This document shows positions 6,785 through 13,975 of a DNA stretch of 21,301 nucleotides, piece by piece. The notes beneath the pieces were generated by a model, which searched no databases, was not told where the DNA came from, and saw only the letters and a list, made by a program, of their open reading frames with translations. The stretch covers positions 1 to 21,301 of IMG/VR virus record IMGVR_UViG_3300021960_005611; one strand, given 5' to 3'. This stretch comes from a virus. Numbering within the stretch: the first letter of the stretch is position 1; each line of letters begins with the position of its first letter. The translations under genes were made by a program, and so were the position numbers.

Positions 6785-7385
6785 ATGATACTTCACCTAC
6801 CAATCTTTTACCACAAAATATTTCTGCCTCTACAATAGTCTTTTCTTTAAAATTATATTGTTGCATATCATTTGTGATTGATTTTAATTTTAATTTTTCT
6901 TCATAATATGTTTGTTCGTGATATGGCTCTTGTATAATCGCATTTTTGCAATCATAAAATTTCATTATGTTTGTGAACATTTTATAATGGTCTTTTTCAT
7001 ACAATAAAACACCACTAAAAATTATACAATCTACTTTGAAGTTAACATCTTTTAATGTTGCCCAATCTCTAACTTCGTATTGATAGTTTGGCCACCGTTT
7101 TTGTGCATATTCAATAGGTTCAGGTGAGGTGTCAAAACCATAATACTGATAATCTTTATAAGACTTTTCATGTAGAAAATCATTTACAGGTCCATGCCTG
7201 CAACCTATATCAACAATACCTTTGTAATTGTTTTTAATGATAATATCGGCTTGTTTTTCAAAAATAGGCCTTGCCTCTAGTGTGTCAAGATAAGACATAT
7301 CTCTTAATGCATATCTTCTTTTCATAGGTATTTCACCGGTCATGGTGCCTATCTTTGGCCAAGGTACTTCTTTACTTGTAAACAT
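6777..7385 (-). CDS. Class I SAM-dependent methyltransferase
   Basis: 202 aa. Motif I is 'GIVDIGCRHGPVNDF' (56-70), the glycine-rich SAM loop. 'YYGFDTSPEPIEYAQKRW' (81-98) carries the acidic residue (Asp85) that binds the ribose, 'YEVRDWATL' (103-111) is the next loop and 'VDCIIFSGVLLY' (118-129) is motif IV. This is a complete small Rossmann methyltransferase of the Methyltransf_11/25 kind. The C-terminal third is shorter than usual and contains 'IQEPYHEQTYYEEKL', possibly substrate-facing. The substrate is unknown; neighbouring oxygenases and glycosyltransferases suggest a small molecule or sugar. The start at 7385 overlaps the TauD-like gene upstream by 14 bp, and the 3' end overlaps the FMN reductase by 8 bp. 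Confidence 0.8.
   Translation of the reverse strand: MFTSKEVPWPKIGTMTGEIPMKRRYALRDMSYLDTLEARPIFEKQADIIIKNNYKGIVDIGCRHGPVNDFLHEKSYKDYQYYGFDTSPEPIEYAQKRWPNYQYEVRDWATLKDVNFKVDCIIFSGVLLYEKDHYKMFTNIMKFYDCKNAIIQEPYHEQTYYEEKLKLKSITNDMQQYNFKEKTIVEAEIFCGKRLVGEVSYE
6793..6798 (-). promoter_or_regulatory. Ribosome binding site deciding the start at 6784
   Basis: AGGTGA on the minus strand, eight bases before the ATG at 6784. A GTG at 6796 overlaps this site and is therefore unlikely as a start. Confidence 0.55.
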
Positions 7386-8181
7386 TGTTAAAATCCGATG
7401 CTATTCGCCATAGTAAACGATTGTTATCCATAACAGGTGTTCTACGGTGTAAACTTGTAAATTGGTCCATGAGAAGTAAATCACCCTCTTTAAATATGTG
7501 GTGATATTGATACTGTGATTTAAATATCTTTGGTTTTAATTTACTGATTAACTCTTCATGGTCAATTTGTTTTTTGCCTTCCCATGCTTTACAAATAAAG
7601 TGGTATGGAAAGTAAAAATATTCTGACATGTTATGTGGGTGTACATCTACCAACTTACGAATACTACCTTTATTTTTACTCATAAATTCTAACTCTGGGT
7701 CACCCTCTTCTAAGTCATATATTGTATTGTTTTTAAATTTTAATCTGATTGTAATAGAACGATAATACTCTTGTTCATCTTTAGACATATCATAAAAAGG
7801 TTTAGAAGTATTACATACACTTAATGTGGTATTAATGTCTTCTTTAACACAATACAATCCAATTAATATCTTATCAATCAAATGTCTTGAATTACCATTT
7901 GAATGCCAACCTAACTCTGTATCACCAAACATACCAATTTTCTTACCGTCAACTTTTTTACCTGTGACTAAAAAGATTTCTGGATGTTCTTTTGGATTCA
8001 TAAACAAATCAGGTGATTCACATTCACCAAATCTTTTCATAAAATAAATATAATCACTTTCTTTTAGATTTTGATTATAGATTACAGCTACACCGTCTTG
8101 GTGTATATCTCTTGCTAATTGTCTTATATGTCCGTCATCAAGACCTCTAATGTCTTGAATTGTCTTATGAGGTTGTATCAT
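7372..8181 (-). CDS. TauD/TfdA-like 2OG oxygenase, copy B, with His-Ser-Asn iron motif
   Basis: 269 aa. 'DGVAVIYNQNL' (29-39) is the family opening. 'DTELGWHSNGNSRH' (87-100) gives His93-Ser-Asn95 where His-x-Asp/Glu is expected. 'KEGDLLLMDQFTSLHRR' (231-247) gives distal His245, and Arg259 in 'RLLWRIASDF' fits the co-substrate arginine. The C-terminal half closely parallels copy A (GD(I/L)LLMDQ.T..HRR), while the middle is diverged. TauD-like enzymes hydroxylate small acidic molecules such as taurine; nothing here shows that substrate. It lies between a PLP enzyme and a methyltransferase, overlapping them by 17 and 14 bp. Confidence 0.75.
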   Translation of the reverse strand: MIQPHKTIQDIRGLDDGHIRQLARDIHQDGVAVIYNQNLKESDYIYFMKRFGECESPDLFMNPKEHPEIFLVTGKKVDGKKIGMFGDTELGWHSNGNSRHLIDKILIGLYCVKEDINTTLSVCNTSKPFYDMSKDEQEYYRSITIRLKFKNNTIYDLEEGDPELEFMSKNKGSIRKLVDVHPHNMSEYFYFPYHFICKAWEGKKQIDHEELISKLKPKIFKSQYQYHHIFKEGDLLLMDQFTSLHRRTPVMDNNRLLWRIASDFNNVYK

Positions 8182-8950
8182 ATTCTTCCTTTATTAAATC
8201 ACATAAACTAATTCTATTTACATCACCCTTTTTAAACTTATCATAATCACTATCTTTTGTTGTAGCTAACCACACACTATCAGACGGTGTAAAGTTTAAA
8301 TCCTGACATATTTTTTCTTGATATTTTTTTAGTCTTGTACTAACATGTGTTGGTAATACTTTTCTAATTATCTCTTCACCTAGTTGCATTGAGTGATAAT
8401 TATAATACTTAGCAGACCCAATTAATCTTTCTAATTGTGAATCTGGTGTCCTTGACCAATAATATCCTATACGATAATTTCTCATACCAAAACATTTACT
8501 TAATGAGAAAAATACCTTTTCGACATTATCAGGCACTTTAATTTTTATATCTGAACTACACGAACCTATGTGTGCAATATCTAATACAACAGGTATATTA
8601 GTAGGTATATCTTTTAAATTGCCATCGGCTGATGATGGATTTGACATATACAACACTTCACCAGTTTCACTTTCAGGTAACCATACATAATCATCTTTAT
8701 GTCTAATTATTTTTCTATTTTCTTGCATGTACCAATAGTTGATACCCTCAGTAACACCGTTAGCTGGATATAAGTATTTAAAATCTGATAAGTCTATGAT
8801 AGGTTTCAACCATTCAGTAATATCTGAGTGAAATGGTTTTACCTCTGTATAATCATCATACTTGAAATTATCACAAACAATTTGAACTTCAATAATAGGA
8901 AATGTTCTAATAGCTAATGATTGTTTAAGTATTTTTTCTTTGTTTGTCAT
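8165..8950 (-). CDS. Compact PLP-dependent aminotransferase-like protein (fold type I)
   Basis: 261 aa, far shorter than the 350-430 usual for the family. The large-domain landmarks are nonetheless present in order: 'YPANGVTEGINYW' (61-73), 'MSNPSSADGNL' with Asn104, 'VVLDIAHIGSCSS' with Asp124 for the pyridine nitrogen, and 'VFFSLSKCFGMRNYRIGYYW' (146-165) with Lys152 as the PLP lysine and Arg160 after it. 'DVNRISLC' (243-250), with Arg246, may be the substrate-carboxylate arginine of the small domain. The small domain and N-terminal arm appear cut down. It could be an aminotransferase, for example for a keto-sugar or amino acid, or another fold-I PLP enzyme. GGAGA lies about nine bases before the ATG. 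It overlaps the desaturase gene by 26 bp. Confidence 0.7.
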   Translation of the reverse strand: MTNKEKILKQSLAIRTFPIIEVQIVCDNFKYDDYTEVKPFHSDITEWLKPIIDLSDFKYLYPANGVTEGINYWYMQENRKIIRHKDDYVWLPESETGEVLYMSNPSSADGNLKDIPTNIPVVLDIAHIGSCSSDIKIKVPDNVEKVFFSLSKCFGMRNYRIGYYWSRTPDSQLERLIGSAKYYNYHSMQLGEEIIRKVLPTHVSTRLKKYQEKICQDLNFTPSDSVWLATTKDSDYDKFKKGDVNRISLCDLIKEEYDTTS

Positions 8951-9575
8951 AAAATAATTTCTCCGCTAACCAACCACCTGTATCAAACTTATGCAATCTA
9001 ATTCGTTTAAAGTTTTCGTGATGATTTTTATGATAGCCTTCACCTGCAATAAACATATTTAACCAAGGTACATTAGCGCCACCTGGTGTTTTATGTCCGA
9101 CTGTATTCAATAGTCCAAATCCTATTTTTGCAAAAACAAATGGTACGGCACAAAAGGCCACCCAAAAATATGGACAAATAATGTAACTAACAACATTTAC
9201 ACCTATTAGTATTTTCAACCAATGTTTATGACAAAATACTAGATTAGGATTTTTATATAAATCTCTAGCGTATTTCATAGGTATTTTCTCGATATTCCAT
9301 GTAGTCAATAATACTTTCCAGAAACCTACATGTTTAGCTGCGTGTGGGTCATTTGGACCGTCAGAGTGTGCATGGTGCATACGGTGACTCGCAATCCACC
9401 CGATTGGTGTTCTAATACATGCTATCATTAACATTGCTAAACCAACTCTTTCAAACCATACTGGTACTTTGAATTGGTTATGACAATAATGTCTATGTAA
9501 TAGTATGCTAGCACCAAAGTGTGAAATAATTTGAGACCACACTATGCCTATTAATATTGAAATTGTTAACCACAT
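8925..9575 (-). CDS. Membrane fatty-acid (acyl) desaturase, short form
   Basis: 216 aa integral membrane di-iron enzyme. All three histidine boxes are visible: 'LHRHYCH' (His27, His32), 'SHRMHHAH' (His64, His67, His68) and 'GEGYHKNHHEN' (His182, His185, His186). A further 'NTVGHKTPGG' (His161) is as in delta-9 desaturases. Hydrophobic stretches at about 3-25, 41-60, 120-135 and 136-156 are likely membrane segments. The arrangement is that of acyl-CoA/acyl-lipid delta-9 desaturases, which put a double bond into fatty chains, but the protein is shorter than the usual 250-350 aa because the termini are trimmed. It would act in the host membrane. A GATAAATA motif precedes its ATG. Confidence 0.88.
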   Translation of the reverse strand: MWLTISILIGIVWSQIISHFGASILLHRHYCHNQFKVPVWFERVGLAMLMIACIRTPIGWIASHRMHHAHSDGPNDPHAAKHVGFWKVLLTTWNIEKIPMKYARDLYKNPNLVFCHKHWLKILIGVNVVSYIICPYFWVAFCAVPFVFAKIGFGLLNTVGHKTPGGANVPWLNMFIAGEGYHKNHHENFKRIRLHKFDTGGWLAEKLFYDKQRKNT

Positions 9576-9579
9576 ATTA

Positions 9580-10137
9580 CTATTTATCTATCCCCACATG
9601 ATGAACTATTTTAGTATTTTCATTTATTGTATTTTTACTATACCATTCAATAGGCATATGAGTTATTTTACCACCGTTCTCTAAGACTGTATCATATACA
9701 AAATTTTGTTCACCGTAATACTGATAATGAACTGTACCATTATTATAATAATGAAGTTGCCATTTTTCTATATCGGAATTGAATTTATCCCACACATACT
9801 GCAAACTACCAGATTTGAATTTATACCAACCACCGTTTATTGGACACTTAGGAGAATGGTCCCACCAGTTTTTGTAGGTAATTAACTCATTGTCTTTAAC
9901 AGGATAGTTAATCATATCTGATATATCACCTACTATTGTCTGGTCTATATCAATTATTATAGTATCTTCATTTGTATTATCAAAGTATTTTAATTTATGC
10001 CAATGTTCTTTTATAGATTCAAAGCTTTTTATATGTTCACACTTTAATTTTACATCATGTTTTTTAAACTCTCTCTGTAAAGTTACAACATTTGAATACG
10101 AATATCTATTGCCATAGAATATACAATGTGCTATCAT
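9580..10137 (-). CDS. Glycosyltransferase-like protein (GT-A, family A)
   Basis: 185 aa. 'DTIIIDIDQTIVGDI' (58-72) holds the Asp63-Ile-Asp65 metal/nucleotide-sugar motif of GT-A glycosyltransferases. 'NGGWYKFKSGSLQYVWDKF' (101-119), 'YGEQNFVYD' (141-149) and 'KIVHHVG' (176-182) follow the order seen in GT8-like enzymes: acceptor loop, then a late metal-binding His. It is clearly paralogous to the gene at 10807-11520 (YKFK.G..QY..DKF..DI..WQ, GEQ.FV). It transfers a sugar to an unknown acceptor. The start overlaps the preceding gene by ATGA. The 3' end is separated by four bases from the desaturase. Confidence 0.65.
   Translation of the reverse strand: MIAHCIFYGNRYSYSNVVTLQREFKKHDVKLKCEHIKSFESIKEHWHKLKYFDNTNEDTIIIDIDQTIVGDISDMINYPVKDNELITYKNWWDHSPKCPINGGWYKFKSGSLQYVWDKFNSDIEKWQLHYYNNGTVHYQYYGEQNFVYDTVLENGGKITHMPIEWYSKNTINENTKIVHHVGIDK
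9581..9588 (-). promoter_or_regulatory. Late-promoter-like GATAAATA before the desaturase
   Basis: GATAAATA on the minus strand, exactly five bases before the ATG at 9575. This is the same motif and spacing as at 735-742 before the nitroreductase-like gene. It overlaps the last codons of the upstream glycosyltransferase gene, so part of the match is constrained by coding sequence. Standard spacing predicts a leaderless transcript. Confidence 0.35.
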
Positions 10138-10820
10138 ATCCAGTTTTCCTTAACAATATCATGTTCTAAACAATCATGTATTTCAGGTTTTTGATGAAAC
10201 AAAGCTACAGAATATTCTTTACGATATTTAAAAGATTCATTGTCATCATTATAATGAGCACCATCTCTATATGAGTATATTATAGGTGGCCTTTTTTTAG
10301 TAGGAAAAGTTTTTGGTTCTGTTTCGTGTGTTAAAAATCTGTCATCACCCTTATATTTAAATATATAATATTCGGGGTCTTTCATAAATTTATTGTATAT
10401 TTCTCTACTATCATTCCAATTCATTACCGAGGAGTTATGTAGAGATGTACCTATATCTGGTCTATCAGAAACAAACTTTGCTTTTCTGGGGTCTTTCCAT
10501 AACGGTAAAATCATATGAAAATTTCCTGTTGTCATAGCTAATTCGTCTATTGCTCCATGTATAATAACATCTAAATCAAAATATAAACATCTACCAGTAT
10601 ATTTAAATACAGATATTTTACTCCAATAACCTGGTAAATCATCTGATTTTATAGAAAAAGGATATAATTCAGGTTTATCTGTGATACACCAGAAATTATG
10701 AGGTTGAGTTAAATGTCTTTCAACAGCTGATTTAAGTTTAAACACATATTCAGGTCCGTATTTTTCCCCTACATTAACACAATAAACATCAACAGGAGTA
10801 TTCCAATTAATTTCCGGCAT
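10134..10820 (-). CDS. Glycosyltransferase-like protein (GT-A, family B)
   Basis: 228 aa. The N-terminal strand 'VDVYCVNVGEKYGPEYVFKLK' and 'HNFWCITDKPE' are the nucleotide-binding opening. 'GRCLYFDLDVIIHGAIDEL' (76-94) carries the Asp82-Leu-Asp84 motif, and 'SLHNSSVMNWND' is the acceptor-side loop found in GT8-like proteins ('N.gvm.f'). 'VALFHQKPE' (205-213) supplies a candidate late His. It groups with the gene at 12156-12758 (W.K...F......CL..D.D.II.G). AAAGG lies about ten bases before the ATG. It overlaps neighbours by 14 and 4 bp. Donor and acceptor are unknown. Confidence 0.7.
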   Translation of the reverse strand: MPEINWNTPVDVYCVNVGEKYGPEYVFKLKSAVERHLTQPHNFWCITDKPELYPFSIKSDDLPGYWSKISVFKYTGRCLYFDLDVIIHGAIDELAMTTGNFHMILPLWKDPRKAKFVSDRPDIGTSLHNSSVMNWNDSREIYNKFMKDPEYYIFKYKGDDRFLTHETEPKTFPTKKRPPIIYSYRDGAHYNDDNESFKYRKEYSVALFHQKPEIHDCLEHDIVKENWI

Positions 10821-11520
10821 AATGAATTACCTTTACATCTGTGTGCCAATCTTCATCTAATAGATATGGATTACCCGACCATTTTTTATAATCATGTTCA
10901 ATGCATGTTTGTATATAAAAGTCATTTTCATGCCACTTTACAATATGTTTTTCAGGAAACATTGAGGTTTTAGTTTTGTTATCTTCTAACATCTTTTGTA
11001 CAAAGTGTTGTTCGCCATTTACAGGTCCACTTGTTGTACCATTTTTAATAAAATATTCTTGCCAATAGTCAATATCTTTTTCAAATTTGTCAGAAATGTA
11101 TTGATGTTCACCATTTTTGAATTTGTATATGCTACCACTCAATGCAAACTTTTTATTTTCTTTATCTTCTCTCCATCTCCACCAAAATCTATGTGTGCCT
11201 CTAAATTCATTATCTTCAATATCATCAAATAAAAAATCACAATTTCTAATTATGACTTGGTCAATATCCATCAATATAATATCTTCTTCTTTAACAATAC
11301 CTTTTTTAAAAAAATCTAACTTATACCATTGTAGTTTTTTATCATCATTTTCTAACTCAATAATGTTTATATCTTCATCTAAAAACTCAGTATCATAATC
11401 TGTATAACAATAAAACTTAAAAGGCTTAGTCGTGTGTTTCTTCAAACTTCTAAAAATATTATTTACATCTTTAGTACCATATTTTGGTCCTTTTTTTAGT
11501 AGTGTACAAATACTAGTCAT
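10807..11520 (-). CDS. Glycosyltransferase-like protein (GT-A, family A)
   Basis: 237 aa from the ATG at 11520; a TTG at 11532 would add four residues without a clear ribosome site. 'KPFKFYCYTDYD' (32-43) is the usual second strand. 'DIILMDIDQVIIRN' (80-93) carries Asp85-Ile-Asp87. 'YKFKNGEHQYISDKF' and 'NGEQHFVQKM' parallel the shorter gene at 9580-10137. The final 'VKVIHYAGN' gives the late His expected in GT8-like enzymes. The extra length relative to its paralogue is mainly at the N-terminus. It overlaps the upstream methyltransferase by 8 bp and the downstream glycosyltransferase by 14 bp. Confidence 0.7.
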   Translation of the reverse strand: MTSICTLLKKGPKYGTKDVNNIFRSLKKHTTKPFKFYCYTDYDTEFLDEDINIIELENDDKKLQWYKLDFFKKGIVKEEDIILMDIDQVIIRNCDFLFDDIEDNEFRGTHRFWWRWREDKENKKFALSGSIYKFKNGEHQYISDKFEKDIDYWQEYFIKNGTTSGPVNGEQHFVQKMLEDNKTKTSMFPEKHIVKWHENDFYIQTCIEHDYKKWSGNPYLLDEDWHTDVKVIHYAGN

Positions 11521-12187
11521 TTCTTTTACCAATCACCATAAATCTTTTGTATTCTTTATTGTTTCTACCTTTTAATTTTAATCTACTATAATAATAAGGT
11601 TTTGTAATATCAGATTGTTTCATCAATTCATAGTAATCTTCAACACAATTTACATGTTCTCTTTCATCTTTCATGTTGTTTGATTGTAAGATATATAATA
11701 CTTGTTTATCATTTGAAAAAGATATTGACGACATAGGAAACATATGTTCGCAAGATGTATTAATACAAATGTTTGTATATCTTTGAGAATAATCTATAAA
11801 ATTAATATCTTCTTTTATATAATTAATATTAACATCATTATAACTTCTACCTAAAAACTTTCTACCTATATCTAAAGCGTCTTCGTCCATGTCAATTAAT
11901 TGTATATCTTCAACACCTTTTATATTGTCAACAATCAAAGGTACTAATACATTGCCATACCACGAACCTAATACGGTAATTTTTCTAGTTGATATGTTAG
12001 GCTTATCTTTTAATACTAAAAGTAGTTGCTCTATCAACCACTTTTTACAAGTAACTTGATTGCCTGAAAAACTATTGATGAAGTCTTTTAATCTATGTGG
12101 ATATTCTCGTAATACAACTCTGTTTAGTGTATCACCAAAAAGACCTAAATCATAATTAAATTTTATTTCTACCTTCGGCTCTTCCAT
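11513..12187 (-). CDS. SAM-dependent methyltransferase-like protein
   Basis: 224 aa from the ATG at 12187; a GTG at 12193 is the alternative. 'RKITVLGSWYGNVLVPLIV' (68-86) reads as motif I with Gly-Ser-Trp-Tyr-Gly replacing the commoner GxGxG. 'DIQLIDMDEDALDIGRKFL' (94-112) has the acidic ribose-binding residue, 'NYIKEDI' follows, and 'ICINTSCEHM' (140-149) occupies the motif IV position. The Asn-Thr-Ser-Cys-Glu-His stretch is unusual for a small-molecule methyltransferase and resembles what I recall of some phage-encoded methyltransferase-like proteins. The substrate is unknown. It overlaps the upstream glycosyltransferase by 32 bp, one of the longest same-strand overlaps here. Confidence 0.65.
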   Translation of the reverse strand: MEEPKVEIKFNYDLGLFGDTLNRVVLREYPHRLKDFINSFSGNQVTCKKWLIEQLLLVLKDKPNISTRKITVLGSWYGNVLVPLIVDNIKGVEDIQLIDMDEDALDIGRKFLGRSYNDVNINYIKEDINFIDYSQRYTNICINTSCEHMFPMSSISFSNDKQVLYILQSNNMKDEREHVNCVEDYYELMKQSDITKPYYYSRLKLKGRNNKEYKRFMVIGKRND

Positions 12188-12758
12188 TTTCACTTAATAT
12201 AATCGCTTTCTTTCTATCAAATTTTTCAAAGTTATGTATAGCATGTTGTACATATTTGTCTGGCCAAAAAGTATACCAATCTTTATGAACATGATAAAAC
12301 CATTTATCTGTGCCTTCAAATAACATTGATAATTTTTCTTTATCTTTTTCAACTGCTTGATAAATGTGGTCGCACTCATCATTATTAAATGCAAACACAC
12401 CACTATTTACATTACAAGATGTATATGTTGACTTATTTTTTTTCATCTTTTCATTATCAAACCAATGTACATGACTTAACATAACTTTACCTTTGACTTT
12501 ATTCTTTTTATAATAGTCAATAAGAATATTTAGGTCACCTTGGATAATGATATCTATATCTAAAAATAAACAATCGCCTAGATTTAACCTCTTATCAAAT
12601 AATGTCATTTTTTTCCAGGTGTGTTTGTAACTCATATCAATAGGAAAAGTTTTTATACCAGGTATTTCTCTATCAGAAAAACAAAAATCAATTGGTAATT
12701 TTTTTAAATCATCTACACTATACTTGTCTCCCCAGAAAGCAGTTACTATAGAGACCAT
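12156..12758 (-). CDS. Glycosyltransferase-like protein (GT-A, family B)
   Basis: 200 aa. 'MVSIVTAFWGDKYS' is a typical opening strand. 'HTWKKMTLF' followed by 'GDCLFLDIDIIIQGDL' (61-76) carries Asp67-Ile-Asp69. 'SCNVNSGVFAF' (114-124) is the Asn-Ser-Gly-Val loop near the sugar in GT8-like enzymes, and 'WPDKYVQHAIHNF' (165-177) may supply the later metal-binding His. This is the most canonical of the four glycosyltransferase-like genes. It follows the radical SAM gene with a 13-bp overlap. Donor sugar and acceptor are not evident. Confidence 0.72.
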   Translation of the reverse strand: MVSIVTAFWGDKYSVDDLKKLPIDFCFSDREIPGIKTFPIDMSYKHTWKKMTLFDKRLNLGDCLFLDIDIIIQGDLNILIDYYKKNKVKGKVMLSHVHWFDNEKMKKNKSTYTSCNVNSGVFAFNNDECDHIYQAVEKDKEKLSMLFEGTDKWFYHVHKDWYTFWPDKYVQHAIHNFEKFDRKKAIILSENGRAEGRNKI

Positions 12759-13975
12759 GGTGTTGCCTTTGCATTAATATACCATTTTTCAAACTCTGGA
12801 TAAACATCTAACAAATTTGTATCTCTAATACTATCAAGATACCTGTATCTATCCATAGCGTCTAAAAATCTAGTATCATTTCTTTCTTTATCGTTTCTTA
12901 AAGTGTGTATATGGTGAGCCATATTATAGAATTTTTTGTTACTATATTTTTTAATATACATTTCAGACACATCTTTAGGAACATTAACTGCTCTAGCCCA
13001 CACAGGAAAAGAAAGATTATTATTTAATTTTGCTTGCATACCAAATGTATCTTTCACAAAGGTGTGAATTTCATCTAAGTATCCAATGTTTAATAATTGA
13101 ACTGTTGTACTGAAAGATAGTTTTACTTTAGGAATTTGACCTATGTTTTTCATAGTTTCAACTTTTTGTTCCCATATAGTTCCGGTTCTTATATATTCAT
13201 CAATCTTGCCAACACCATCAATAGAAAACATTATGGTCACTTTTCTAAAATATTTAAATAAAGCAAACAACTCAAAATTTTCAGTCATGCCATTGGTTAC
13301 AAATCTCAACTCTAAATGTCTTGACATATTGTTGTCAACAATCCATTGTACAAATCCTGCAACTTTAGGATATAATAATGGTTCGCCACCTACAATTTCT
13401 ATTTGATTAGTAGTAGGTAATATTTTCTTTAAGTCATCTCTAAACTTATCCATATCCATTTTTTTAGATTGGTCTATTATAATTGGTCCTTTCCAATCTC
13501 TAGGCAAAGTACCCAATCTTTTTTGTTCAGCTGCTATTTTTGATGATACTAGAGGATTACACATAGTACATTTTAAATTACACAAATTTCCAAATATCTT
13601 AATTTTAAAAGAGTCCATATCAGTAGGTTCCAAGTCTACATTTTTGTCGTCTTTTATTTTTTCTAATGTTCTTTGTTTTAATGTATTTGTTTTATCTAAA
13701 TTTGTTGTGTAGTAATTTTGTAATCTTTTTGAATTGCCTGAGTTTTTTTCATTTGCTATACACTTATAACAAGTGTCTTTAATTAAGTCAGTAGGTTCAC
13801 CAGGTTTCAACATATCATATCGCAATTGTTTCATATGTTTACCATTGAAAAAGTCCATAGGCGATACATCAACAATATTTTCTGATTGTTTTTTAGCAAT
13901 ACAACATGCCTGATAATTACCAGCAACTGTAGTTGAAAATTGTACAAAAGGTAAAGTACAGTAAGGCTTAATCAT
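12746..13975 (-). CDS. Twitch-type radical SAM protein
   Basis: 409 aa. The radical SAM cluster motif 'GNLCNLKCTMCNP' supplies Cys132, Cys136 and Cys139 (CX3CX2C), and 'IEIVGGEPLLYP' (192-203) contains the Gly-Gly-Glu-Pro SAM motif. The N-terminal region has a separate cysteine set: 'YCTLPF' (Cys6), 'ACC' (Cys24, Cys25) and 'CYKC' (Cys69, Cys72). This fits the twitch-domain radical SAM proteins, in which an auxiliary iron-sulphur site precedes the barrel. The reaction is unknown. Relatives with auxiliary clusters often act on peptides or sugars. A good GGAG site lies seven bases before the ATG. It overlaps the PP-loop gene by 8 bp. Confidence 0.85.
   Translation of the reverse strand: MIKPYCTLPFVQFSTTVAGNYQACCIAKKQSENIVDVSPMDFFNGKHMKQLRYDMLKPGEPTDLIKDTCYKCIANEKNSGNSKRLQNYYTTNLDKTNTLKQRTLEKIKDDKNVDLEPTDMDSFKIKIFGNLCNLKCTMCNPLVSSKIAAEQKRLGTLPRDWKGPIIIDQSKKMDMDKFRDDLKKILPTTNQIEIVGGEPLLYPKVAGFVQWIVDNNMSRHLELRFVTNGMTENFELFALFKYFRKVTIMFSIDGVGKIDEYIRTGTIWEQKVETMKNIGQIPKVKLSFSTTVQLLNIGYLDEIHTFVKDTFGMQAKLNNNLSFPVWARAVNVPKDVSEMYIKKYSNKKFYNMAHHIHTLRNDKERNDTRFLDAMDRYRYLDSIRDTNLLDVYPEFEKWYINAKATPWSL

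Noticed and set aside
7826-8047. 73-codon open frame antisense to TauD-like copy B
   Set aside because: Covers the HSN motif region of a well-supported gene; no independent support.
10996-11398. Two overlapping plus-strand open frames antisense to a glycosyltransferase
   Set aside because: Both lie inside the GT-A gene with its DxD motif; low-complexity hydrophobic translations.
12194-12403. 69-codon same-strand frame inside the glycosyltransferase at 12156-12758
   Set aside because: It is the shifted frame of the real gene, which keeps DxD and NSG motifs without interruption.
13143-13406. 87-codon plus-strand frame antisense to the twitch radical SAM gene
   Set aside because: No signals, and it overlaps conserved GGEP-region coding sequence.
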